From positions 8,246,001-8,310,000 of the forward strand of contig JAGVVL010000001.1 of assembly GCA_018287875.1 (NCBI GenBank): DNA of 64,000 bases, in the 5' to 3' direction. The notes below the pieces were generated by a model, which had not been told where the DNA came from, made no database searches, and was given only the letters and a program-made list of their open reading frames with translations. Both the position numbers and the translations under genes were made by a program. Of the stretch, positions 35,424 through 46,170 are shown piece after piece. Position 1 is the first letter of the stretch; each line of letters starts with the position of its first letter. This DNA comes from Nigrospora sphaerica. Taxonomy: Eukaryota; Ascomycota; Sordariomycetes; Amphisphaeriales; Apiosporaceae.

Positions 35424-37009
35424 CTACAGCCCTTCCTCGCCGGCCTTGCAAAGCTTGATCTCGCGGCCCCATTCCGATTTCAGCACCTGCGAGGCGGTGA
35501 TGCGGCGCGAGGGGTTGGGGTCCAAAATGGAGTAGATGACGTTGCGGCACCGGGCCTGTGGCGGGACAAGCGTCAGTAAAAAGAAAAAAAAAGGCGAGGC
35601 GGCGAAACGGCCCGTGGGAATCAACTTACGCGATGCAACGACTCTATAGGTCCGTACCCCTCCTCGTCGCGTCGGCCCTCGAGGTACCGTTCGTAGAACT
35701 CGTCCTCGTCTTTCTTGGCAACGCGCCAGAGGTGGCGGCCAGTTCGCATCGCCATGTAGATGACGCCGCAGGCCCAGATATCGACGGCCCGAGCGTCAAA
35801 TTCCTTATCAATGTACTCCTCGGGTGCGATGTAGGGCGCGGAGCCGCACAGGCCCGAGACCATATGGGCGTCGTTCTCCCAGGCCATGCGGAAGCACTCG
35901 CCGTTGCCGAAATCCGTGATTTTGAGCGCGCCGTGCGATGTCAGCAGCAAGTTCTCGGGCTTCATGTCGCGGTGTGCGACGCCCATCTCGTGCATGTACT
36001 CGACGCCACGCATCATCTGCTTGAAGTAGCAGTCGGCTTCCTGCACCTCCAGCTTGCCGGCCGCGAGGACCAGCGTGTAGAGGTCGCCGCCCGAGCAGAA
36101 TTCCATGACCTCGCAGTAGTCGCCCTTTTGATCCTTCAGCAGGTCTAGCGTGTGGATGACGTTGGGGTGGCGCAGCGACGACGAGATGCAAAACTCGGCC
36201 GTCAGTCGCTTGCTGTACTTCTTCTCCGTCTCCTCGGGTCGGCGGCGGAACTCCTTGACGGCGAAGAGCTTCTCTCCGTTGTCCATCTTCTTGTGGGATA
36301 TGCGCACGATACCGAAAGCGCCACGGCCCACGACCTCCTGGCATTTGCCGTACTTCTCCACCAGCGTGGTGCTGGCGTTGGGGCCGCCGCGCCGGTCGTT
36401 GGCCATGGCTTCCCTCTCCTCCCTCAGCGTGTCGACCCAGCTGGAGACCAGGGAAAGGTCGGCCTCGGGAGCCTCCTGCTTCTTGCCCAGCAGACTCTTC
36501 CACATATCCGACAGCTTCTCCTGGCGCTTGCTCCCCCGCAGGTGGTGCTCATGGCCGCCCTGGACGTTGGGGTTGACGACGAAACGCTGAGGGTTAAACG
36601 AGGACTTGACGGCGCTGGGAGTCGTCGAACCGTCGGGCGACTTGTTGCCGCTGGTGGGCTTGCTGTTGGTCGACGGCTTGCGCGCCGGCGCAGTGGCCGG
36701 TTTGGGGGTGCCACGGCCAGAATCGACTGACTTGACGTGGCCGTTGGCGTCGCCGGCCTTGGGGACATCCCCTTTGTTGGAGAACATTCTCGTCAGACGG
36801 TCCTTGACGGACGCCTTCTCCGGCGGTTTGGACGCAGCGTTGTCAGGGCTGAGCATGCTGCCGTTGGCGGGCTGGCCGTTCTGGGTGGCCTTGAGGCTGG
36901 GCGATTTGGCGGCCGAGTACTCGACCGACTTGATCGACGAGGGGCCTGAGCCCGGGGGCGACGTCGACTTGTCTGAGGCGCTCGTCATGGTGGATGATGA
37001 CTTGGACAT
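35424..37009 (-). CDS. Hal4/Sat4-type serine/threonine protein kinase
   Basis: Two exons on the minus strand, 37009-35630 and 35555-35424, give 503 residues. The start gives MSKSSSTMTSASDK. A Ser/Pro/Lys-rich N-terminus of about 215 residues, including the block KDRLTRMFSNKGD, precedes the kinase domain. Motifs: VVGRGAFGIVR (about 224-234), AVKEFRRR (lysine about 250), VAHRDMKPENLLL, ITDFGNGECFR, the APEEYIDKEFD segment and DIWACGVIYMAM. The ending CRNVIYSILDPNPSRRITA spans the intron. The EYIDKEFDARAVDIWACG block and the GNGECFR activation segment fit fungal Hal4/Sat4/Npr1-family kinases, which in yeast sustain Trk potassium transport and stabilise plasma-membrane transporters. Orthology within the Npr1 group is inferred. 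Confidence 0.92.
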
Positions 37010-37637
37010 GACTTGGAAAACCAACAGGTATAATGGCGAAGAAACGACCAAGAACAGGCGCGGGCGGTGGCGGGGCACAGCAGGCTCTGGGCTTTCTCGG
37101 ATGCGCGCGCAACAGCACGGTTGGCAGCGGCGGCGGCGGCGACGGCAGCAGCAGCGGTAGCAGGCGCAGCAGGCGGCAAAATGACGCTGCTGGCGATCTG
37201 CGTGCCGGGGGTTATGTAGGCGGGAGCAGAGAGGTGATTGGCGGCGAGAAATCGCCTTGGGGGTGGGCTAAGCCCAGGGAGATGGCGACACACAAGTGCT
37301 GAAAATCAAAACGGCCGTCCAACTTGCTAGAGACTTTGCTCCGTTGCGAGATAACAGGAGGGGAGGGAAGGAGGAAAGGCGGGAGTAAGTGAATTTGTAG
37401 GAGTCGTAGGCCCAGGCGGATAGCCCTGCCTGACCTTGGAATAGTGTGTACCCGGCAGGTAGGGTACAGTGTGGAGAGCGCCGAATGCTAGTAGTCTAGG
37501 TCTGGGTTTGGGGCTGGTTGTAGGGTAAGCTGCAAGAGTGTGTGCGGTGGGTAGTGGTGGGTGGGAGGGGAAGAGGGAGAGAGGGAGAGCGAAAGAGGGA
37601 GTGTGTGCGTGTGCGCGTGGTACTGCTGGTGCGTGTA

Positions 37638-37657
37638 AGAGAGAGAGAGAGAGAGAG
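37638..37657. repeat. (AG)10 microsatellite upstream of the Hal4-like gene
   Basis: Pure AG dinucleotides about 630 bases upstream of the Hal4-like start; CT on the sense strand of that gene. Confidence 0.9.
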
Positions 37658-37928
37658 CGCGCGCGAGAGGGGAGGGGCCCAGCCTAGAACGCTTAGTACG
37701 AGCTGGCACCTCGTTTCTCGAAAACCGACAAAGTGGTAGTTTCTGAACCGACAAATTTCCCGCGATGTTTTTAGGCAAAGCTTCACTTCACTAGCAGTTC
37801 GTCTGGGGGAGTCGTAGGTTTGAGTGACCAGATGTTTCGGAGATATAGTCCAGTGTCGGTGCGCAATGGAGTTATAACCCAAGAAGGTGAACGTGCTCAA
37901 GGGAGGCAGTTAAGATGCCATAACAGGC

Positions 37929-37980
37929 ATGTAGGTAGGTACTTGAGGGTAGTAGGTAAGGTAGGTAAGTATGTAGTTAG
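37929..37980. repeat. TAGG-type repeat cluster
   Basis: Irregular repeats of GTAGGTAGGTA, GGTAAGGTAGGTAAG and TATGTAGTTAGG. The same word family recurs elsewhere in the gene-poor regions. Confidence 0.75.
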
Positions 37981-40900
37981 GTCTGCGGGTGGGCAAGGTC
38001 TCCCCCGTTCGAGAGGAAGACGCGAATCACAGCAACTGGAGGAACCGGGCAATGGTCCCAGCAAGTGCTAGTGGGCGAAGAGGAGGCGGTCGAGAAGATC
38101 CAGAGCGGTTTGGAGAGCGGTCATGGTCCGTCTGGAGGCAATGCGAGACGAGGCGAGAGCGAGAGAGGAGCACCAGACTGGAAGTCGGCCGAGGAGGGAA
38201 ACCAGACACGGTGCGGCATGTACTGTGTACCTAAGCGGGTGGGTTCCCACTACCCAAAGTAGTGGGGGATGACAAAATATGGATATGGATGGATTTCAAA
38301 GTAGGGCCCCCCTCCCCGTTATGGAGTACCGGGTTCTGCGTGCCAACAGGTTACTGCGAACGCAAGGCCAGACGAGGGAAACGCGGAAGAGGAGTCCTAT
38401 CCCAGACGAGCCCTGATCGAGGTAAAAAGTGGGAATGCGTCTGTCCGCGCGCGCTCCAGCCGGCAGAGAATGCGCATGCGTACTCCAGTTCACGCCGGAG
38501 GGGATGGGGGATGGATCGAAGGCTTCACGGGTCGCGGGCCACGGGGCGGCGAAGAAGAGAGGTTGAAGCCAGATGCGCCGAGAGAAAAGAGTGGCGACGG
38601 CGGCCTCCCAAAAAATGCACGCCCAGACGTCGACGGGAATGGGCTCTTTTGCTTACCAGATTGCCTCGCATGCCTAGGTGAAAGAGGGGGGAGAGGGGGT
38701 GCGGGATATGTAAAAGCGTGATGGTATGTAAGAGGTAGGTACCCAAGCTCCAAAGTACGGGGATCGATGGATGCATGTACTCCCACGCTGGCTCCCCGGC
38801 GCCTCGGCTACTTTCCCATCTACAGCACTCTTTTTTATCCCTCTTCGACCCCAGGACCGGGGAGGGGGTCCGTCAGTCATCATCAGTCAGTCACGCCCTT
38901 TCCCCATGGAACGCTCCAGCACTCAGCGTACTTTCACTCACTCCGACTTTTGCCGCTCGCTCTCTTGTGCCCACGCCCCCTCCCAATTCTCTCTCGCTAT
39001 CAGTCTCTCTCTCTACCTTTCCCTTCCCCCTTCCCCCCTTCCACCGTACCAACTCTACCAAAAGAGTCGTCCATCCTCCGATCAGATGGGATGCAGTCAG
39101 ATTCCGTTACGGCAAGGTGGGATCGCTCCCTCGGCCTTCTTTGCGCCGCTAGCTGGTTGTCCCAGGTCACGTCCCACACCGCAGTGGGCTGGCGGGCTTT
39201 TCCCCCTCACCAACTACGACTACGTGAGGACTTAGGTACTGTGTAGGAAAAAATATGTTGTACATTGCCAGTATGGAAGCAGGTAAAGTTGTAGTTACGC
39301 TGCAGCCTCGTGGTGAAGTCCATGCATCCACTAGTACATTCTAGCTGTAGCTCTTGCATACACGCCATGCGGGCTGCATCTGTCTTCTTGGGTTCTCGGG
39401 TGTTCCTCATTGATGGAATGTATACGACTTTAGCATACCTGTCCCTGCTTGGAGCTACCTCCTTCCCTTTCCAGTACATACCTACAGAGCTAAGTATGGG
39501 GGGAGGAGGGGGGGGGCGGGCGGCGGAGAAATACAGTGGGAGCAAGGAATAGCGAGAGCCTCTCGACTCTTCCCGCCTCGTCAGTCAGTCCCCTCCTTGT
39601 CCTCGGTATTGATAGGGACGTTTGGAAGAATGTCGGGTCGCCGAGGGCGATCGTCGGTATTGATCGGTATTGGCGGGGGCTGTCGTTGCCATTGGCAGGC
39701 CCTTCCGTTTTTCCCTTCTTCCCCATTGTCCCGCGGTTGCCCACGCGCGTTATCTTTTTTGGGGGGTCGGGCGACACCGCGCGCCAAGGAATCTTCGCAT
39801 CCAGCGCAACTGAAGGGGGGTCTTTGCGCCGGCCTGGGGTGCGTGCTGCTCGATCTGCAATGCACACTCCCTTGTCATGGCCGTGTCACACAGCAGCGAG
39901 CCACTGCGACGTAGCGTACATGACTTGGCTTCCCAAGCGTCAGCCTCTCTGCTGCCGACGTCCCAGATGGGATGAAAGACCAGGAGGGGGGCATGGGGGA
40001 CGAAAGGGCTATTGAGATCCTCCGCGGGCAAAACGAGCATGGGCTCGCCCTCAACTCAGCATTACTAATACCCCTCCCTCAGCGCCTCGACGAGCTGTCT
40101 GGGGGGCGGCAAAAAGCCTCAGCCGGGCTAGGTAGCGGTACCTGTCTGCACGCAACCCGCGTGGCCAGGTCCGCCTACTCGGCCCGGCCATCCCCCCGTA
40201 CAGGTACCAGACATACGCAACGAACCGGGGGGCCGGAGCAGGACCGCCGGGGTTTAGCTCAGCGGAAGTCGGCGCAAAATTTTCGACAGGAACCCCATCG
40301 CAGCTTTTGACGATGTTAATTTCCGGCCTGTCGTGTCGACGGCGAGAGTGCAAAAATAGTTTTGTCAACTTGCCGAGTCTAGCAGGTATGGCCGGCCACG
40401 TCCCGCGATTGGCCGCCGGTACCGCGTCGCGATGGGGGCATCTAGCACCTCTCAGGTCGCACTTCTTCACGCGTAGGCCTAGGTGGAAAAGCCTAGCCCT
40501 GCGCGTGGATGCACACTACCCCCATCAAAGTCCTATGAATGACACCGACATTCGGTCACGCGGTGGAGGATGACAAAAACCAGGCGTCGTCGCCTTGCAC
40601 AGGCAGGCAGGCTGGTCACGCCTCTGGCCGGGACCTTCGTCTCCTGTAGGGCTGAAGCTTCGCCCGCCAAGGCGTGCGGCCTCTAGGTTGTCACTCCAGT
40701 CCTCCTGGCCAGCCATTTGTTGCGAAAGGCGTCGGGTCGTTTTCTATGCGACCGACCGCCCAGTCGCACTAGCCTTTCCGCCCTGGTCGCGTCAAGCTTT
40801 TTGGGACAATGAATGGGTCGTCGAGCGGCGGGAGCACCGTGTCAGGCCTCTTTCTCTGTACTATACACGGCTGTTCTATAGGCCGGGCAGGCCCGACATG

Positions 40901-41027
40901 TGGCTCCCGACTATGGGTAGTTCCGTCCTGTCGACGTTGCCGTCCCACGTAGAGGTATGGACGTACCGACTTACGGTACACATACGTACATGCTGCATCA
41001 GCTCGCTTCTTTACTCTGCGCACCTGC

Positions 41028-41046
41028 GAGAGAGAGAGAGAGAGAG
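41028..41046. repeat. (GA)n microsatellite
   Basis: About nine GA dinucleotides in the gene-poor stretch. Confidence 0.9.
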
Positions 41047-42247
41047 CTTGTTAGATGACCATGGCATTTCGCCATTTATTCTAGGTTGTGCACGGGGCCA
41101 CACGACCGCGAGCGATCGCCGTTCCGGGCTGGTTCATTTGCCCTAAGGAGGGCGACTAGTCGAGAATGTGCACGTGTAGCCCCCTGGACTACCCTTCCCC
41201 CCGAGCCCCCCAACAAGTGCGCGACTCAATCACGTATCCTGCTTCTAGAAGAATTCCCGCAGCTAGTGGGACGTCCCATGAGTCGCCACCGGCCATAGGC
41301 TAGTCGTGGTTTCATCTCATATGTGCCATCGCTCCGACCTGCCAGTCGGGCGGTCGGAGTGGGCGGGTTGGCTTGGGCGAAACAGCATTCCAGCAAGCCG
41401 GCACTCCCCTCGGGAGCCGGCGTGATCCTTGTTCACAGTGCCGTCAGGATACCTGCTGCCATGGGGGCGGCGTATGCCCCTGATAAGTACTAATAGACGC
41501 GGGCCTCGGGACTACGGGCATTGCCAAGAGCCAGCCTCTCCTCTCTCTCCTCTCTTCTCCTTTTTGTTAATGTCCCTGACTTCCGGATCTCCTTTGTACG
41601 GCGCCTGGCGATTGCCGTCTCTCGGCAGGAAGGCCGACCCCAAGTGTATACGCGGGTTGGATATCCCGCATCTGGCTCCCCGCACACCCGATGGTGGCGG
41701 CGGCCAGAAGGGAACTGGACCGCCCGTGGGCGCGCCGCCCATACTTGCATCACACAGGTTCGTCCACGCACAAGCTCTGACGGGATGGATGCTGTTGCAC
41801 GTTACATAAACGCCGCATCGTCATCCAGCCCGCATGGACAACCTGCGTAAACGGCGTGTAGTGTGCGCATTGTATGAGGGATTTGTTGTTGCAGCTCCCC
41901 GACCAACATGGTCCCCAGCCGTCCCATTGACCAATTGTTGGGATCGTCGTATCCCATGCAATGCGCGCTTGCCGTCCCCCTCTTGGAGAGCAGCAGCCAT
42001 TGCTGTCTCGCGGCTCGCTCCGGATGTGTCGACGGTAGTGATGTTTCACCGCCCTCAGCGCAGGTTCCGGGGTGTCTGGTGATGTCGGGTCCGGCCGCCC
42101 AGGTCAATCTGGCAGCCTGCCTCTCCTGATGCACCTGGAGTGCCATGGCGTGATGATTTGGCCATGCGTGGCGCCGCCGCAAAGCCAAGTCATGTCACCA
42201 CGGCGGGCTTCCAGACCGGTGGCGACCCCCGGGATAGGGGCGAAAAG

Positions 42248-42292
42248 ATGGGATGGGACGGGATGGGACGAGATGGGATGAGATGGGATGGA
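42248..42292. repeat. GGGAT/GGGAC-type minisatellite
   Basis: Repeats of the form GATGGGAC, GATGGGAT and GAGATGGGAT with period 5 to 10. Confidence 0.85.
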
Positions 42293-43340
42293 GGGCGTTT
42301 AGTATCGGTATAGGTTAATGTTGGTAGTAGTATAGTATTTTCCAGCCGTTCGTGTTAATCCTACCGAGGCAGGCGGCTGGCCGTATCTGCGCGCGTGCGC
42401 GGCTAGCGCACCCTCTGCCGGCAGACTGGCTACTACATACCTTCATCCGACCATCAAGGCCACTTGCCATACCCGATTCATCCAGGCGGGCGTGGATGGG
42501 AGAAGCTGCTGGTGTCTTCGCTATCGCCGGAGCCGAACATTATAGGTCATGTAGCCACCTTGCACAGCCGTCCATATGGACCGTCAATCCGTCTGCTTGC
42601 CGATTCCCAATGTTGCGGCCCTCAGCTGGCTGCGATGGTGGATTCGGCGACAGAGCACAGAGAGAGGAACCCCGGGGTCGATCGGGTCCCAAAAGTCTTA
42701 TTTTTTTTTTTTACCTTGGCCTGTTCGATTTCCACCTTTGGGTACCGCAAGGGTTGCTGGGTAGTGTCCCGGACCTGCCTGGGGAGCAGGGTGGGGGGGA
42801 GCCACCCCGCGCAGGCGAAGAAGAAGAGGGGGGGCGAGTGGCATGGATGGACAGGACCCGGCGATCTGGACTGGAGTGTCCCAAGTGGATGTGGGATGCG
42901 TTGTACAGTTGCAGCTTGGAGGCGCCAGCACCGTACGTACATCATCAATCGCCCGTGATTACTTGCCTAAGGCCTTGTATGGATGCTTGTTCACACAGCC
43001 CCCCGGCTGATGGATTGTCCCGACACCCCTCCCGCTGCCGTCGGCAGTGCTGGACGTAAAACTCCCAACTAAGGTTTGATTTTGGTTGTGCTGCGGGGAG
43101 GGCTGTGTTCCGTCAGCACAACGAGCGGGAAGAAGAAGACCCTTTGCGCATGCGGCCGTTCCCAACCCAACCATGTTGCCCACGGACCCTCGGCGACGTG
43201 ACTTAACAGGCTGACAGCCCCAAAGCCTATTTGTGCAGGTGTGCTTTCATGTACCTATGTAGTATCGAGGGAGCCATACCGTGTATTTTAGGAAAGTGTA
43301 AAACATGGAAAGAGCCTTGTACTTACCTGGGTCGCTACCT

Positions 43341-43362
43341 CTTAGGTAGGTATGTACCTAAG
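43341..43362. repeat. Palindromic TAGGTA element
   Basis: CTTAGGTA at 43341-43348 and its exact complement TACCTAAG at 43355-43362 surround a six-base centre. It is the best-formed copy of a motif scattered over the intergenic DNA. Confidence 0.8.
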
Positions 43363-43611
43363 CCAGTGTTTGTAACCCAGACACTTACTGTCCACATCCA
43401 CTATTCCTTCCGACCTGCACGCGGCCGCGGGCTGGCCGAACACCGAACCTCCGTAGCGTCCATCTTGTCGTGAGCTCTGCTCCTTTGGCCGAGAACCATG
43501 GTTATTTCGCTGCGTTTCGCGGGCGGGGGGGCCCTCGTCATCCATTACCAAACCCTTCCTAAATTTCGCGGGGGCAGTACACCCGCAGACACGCACCCGC
43601 ACGCCAGATAG

Positions 43612-43619
43612 GCACACAC

Positions 43620-43662
<43 letters not shown>

Positions 43663-43673
43663 CTCACGCATGA
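43612..43673. repeat. (CA)n microsatellite
   Basis: About 60 bases of CA dinucleotides, interrupted by CACGCA units. Confidence 0.95.
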
Positions 43674-46170
43674 AAAATAGCACTCTGCACATCCACCGTC
43701 ACACGCGTGGTACGCGCGTGTTTCCTTCCATTTTTTTTTCCCGCACCTGCACCCGGCCCCCACTGTCACGCCGTCATCCTAAAGTCAGTTCACGGATTGA
43801 TCAACGGAACATCGGGTACACATGTAAGGTTCCAATGGGCATGCCGTGCGACGCTGACGTCACCTCCCGCGCCCTTATCCCAACGTCGCATCGGGAATTT
43901 CATCCTGCATTCCACCTACTAATAGACGCGGAAGCTCCGGACTTGGCAGCTGGAAGAAATCAGAATTGGTGGATGAGGGAGCCCGGCTTCGCGGCCCGGG
44001 CGCGCTGGGTACTCACTTTGCGTTCCTCTTCCCGCCTCCCCTTCGCCCGGCGTCCGGGGTCCTACATAAATACAACTACCTGTGCCGTCCTCCCTCGTGC
44101 ACCCGTCCGACACAAGGACTGGCTGGCTGGCTGGCCGGCAGATCTCGGGTCCCTGGCTGCCAAGCCCTGGTCCTGGCCAACCTGGGAGCCTGGCTCTGCC
44201 TTGAGGATGGACAAACACGGCCATGCCTGCAGTCGTCAGGGTTTGCTCGGGTAGCCAGCCAACAGCTAGCCATGCAAGCTGTATGCGCTTGTGGTGAGGA
44301 TCGGAGGCAGCACCGATGGCTTGTCAGACCACCACATGGAGGCACTCGGGGCTGTTCGTCTTTTGTGCAGTACCGCCGGTACATACGTGAAGTAGGGAAG
44401 CCACCTACTGGAAGTACCCACCGCCAACGGCGCTCGTCAGCTCGCCATTTCGTCCCGTCCTATGGCAACGGGATCCCGACTTCAGACAGTCGCTTGCTGC
44501 TGCCGCTGCCGCTGCAGGGGCATGGATGGAAGGGACCAGCCTCCTGGCTCGTTCCGCGGGACCTACTTCCCGTACCGCTTCGCTAGCCGTGCCGTCGTCA
44601 CGCTGGAGGCAAGGGACGTGGCCAAGCCGTCATGCGAGATCCGCGCCATCTCGCGCGTCCAACACCCGCGGAAAAAAAGCATGTGAGTCCAGCGCGCCCG
44701 GGCGTTGGCCTGCTCAGTTCTCGCCCGGTTCTCTTCCTCCATGTCGCAGGCTGCACGTCACGGCGGCCGGTAGAGGCGCAACCATGCCGTCAAAATACCA
44801 CGCTGACGCCGGCCCTGGCCCCCAGGGGCGGTGAGAATTCCCCGGCCCGGACTGCATCGGCGAGGCCGGCTGGCTGGCTGGCTGTCTGGCTGGCTGACTC
44901 GACTAGGGACCTTGGCGGGACGAGACAACTTTCTCTCCCCTTGCACTTCGCCTCCCGGATCAGGATCTCCCCAACAATCACAGCGGCGCGTACAATGAAC
45001 CCCAAGTAGTAGCAGAAAAAGGACCCTCACCGACTCGATGGAGACCGCCAAGCTGGTACGGACGCCAGCCCGGGAAGCGGGCGCCTAGAGATGCATGCCC
45101 GTGCTCAAAGCGCACGCTGCTGTCGTTCAGGGCTGCAACAGAAGCCGGCAGCCTTGGCCGCTTCGGCCCTATTGATTATTGAGTCGGCATAGGGCTGCCG
45201 CCCGTCCCGCTTATCCCGCTGCAGAAGCTCCTCGGCCGCCAAGGAATTTTTTTTATCTCACCTTCGCATCCGTTTTTGCAGCCCCCTTTCCCATCGTCGG
45301 CCCGTCCGTAAGGATCGCCCTCCGAATCGCGGATCCCATTCCGAGCAGGCCGGTGGTGGGGGGGGGCGCGGCGGTCGAGGAAGTCCAAGATAACGAACAA
45401 GTCGCGGCACGTGCAGGCCACTACGGGGGGGTGGTCGGCGCCTGCACGGGATGTCACCCATAACGGGCATGCGGCGAAAGGGGTATCTTAACGGCCGGTA
45501 GCTGGCATGGTGCCCACCCCCCCTTCCAATCCACTCGACCTCCACTCACAGGCCCTCCCACGCATCGCTTTTGTTCCTACCAGCGTGGGCAAGGGTCCAT
45601 CAAGCAGAGATGTGCGCACTCCCCGGGCATAAATACTAAACCGTCTCCAATAAAAAAAAACCCCTCTCCCTTCATCCCTGAATCAGGTCTTGATGACGAC
45701 AAGACTGCCTTGCTAGCTCAACGCCACCCAACCATTCTACTGCCTCGTTATAGAAGGCATGAACCGAAGCCGTAGAGTGGCTTTGGGAGGCTAGCTGGAC
45801 CGTCTCACATGCAATCGAACGCGTGCCGAGACGAAAGGGAAAGAGAGCATGCGATGGGGCAACACGTCGTTGCCCCTGTGTTCAATTACCGCGCTGCCAA
45901 GTACGTACTGTAGGTAAGTAATGTATAGAATGAGGTAGTTTGGCCAAGTAGGTGGGTAAATGGGGGAGGTCGCCAGGCCCGTGTCCCCTCCCTTGCATAG
46001 TATTCTATGGTTTGGCGGCGGCCGGGACGCGATGAAGATTTAAACATCACAGCTCCGCCGAGATCCAATCCAATCTTCTCTTTCAAACCTGTGAGCCCCC
46101 TCCCCTTCCAGTGAGGGAACCACGGTAGCGTGGGCGGCGTTGTAGGAAGAGCTCGCCACGGCAGCGGCCG

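Larger units (their letters stand above)
37010..46170. other. Gene-poor stretch, 9.2 kb
   Basis: Begins with the Hal4-like promoter; the sense strand of 37560-37680 is CT-rich, a common leader feature in fungi. Nothing else in 9 kb looks like a gene: open frames are short, mostly without a proper ATG, and none has intron structure or a known domain. Microsatellites, a GGGAT minisatellite, TAGGTA-type clusters and a palindrome are listed separately; (GGCT)n runs lie near 44120-44136 and 44864-44895. No transposon coding motif was seen. Confidence 0.5.

Noticed and set aside
40249..40296. tRNA-like start (GGGGTTTAGCTCAGC) with a matching AACCCC 3' end
   Set aside because: The A-box-like word and closing stem are only 48 bases apart, far too short for a tRNA, and no anticodon arm or proper T arm fits between them.
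42352..43059. Plus-strand open frame of 235 codons in the 37-46 kb stretch
   Set aside because: Composition is random-like, no domain, no splice signals, and overlapping frames are equally open.
43612..43673. Regular repeats considered as a CRISPR-like array
   Set aside because: These are CA dinucleotides without spacers, and the genome is eukaryotic.
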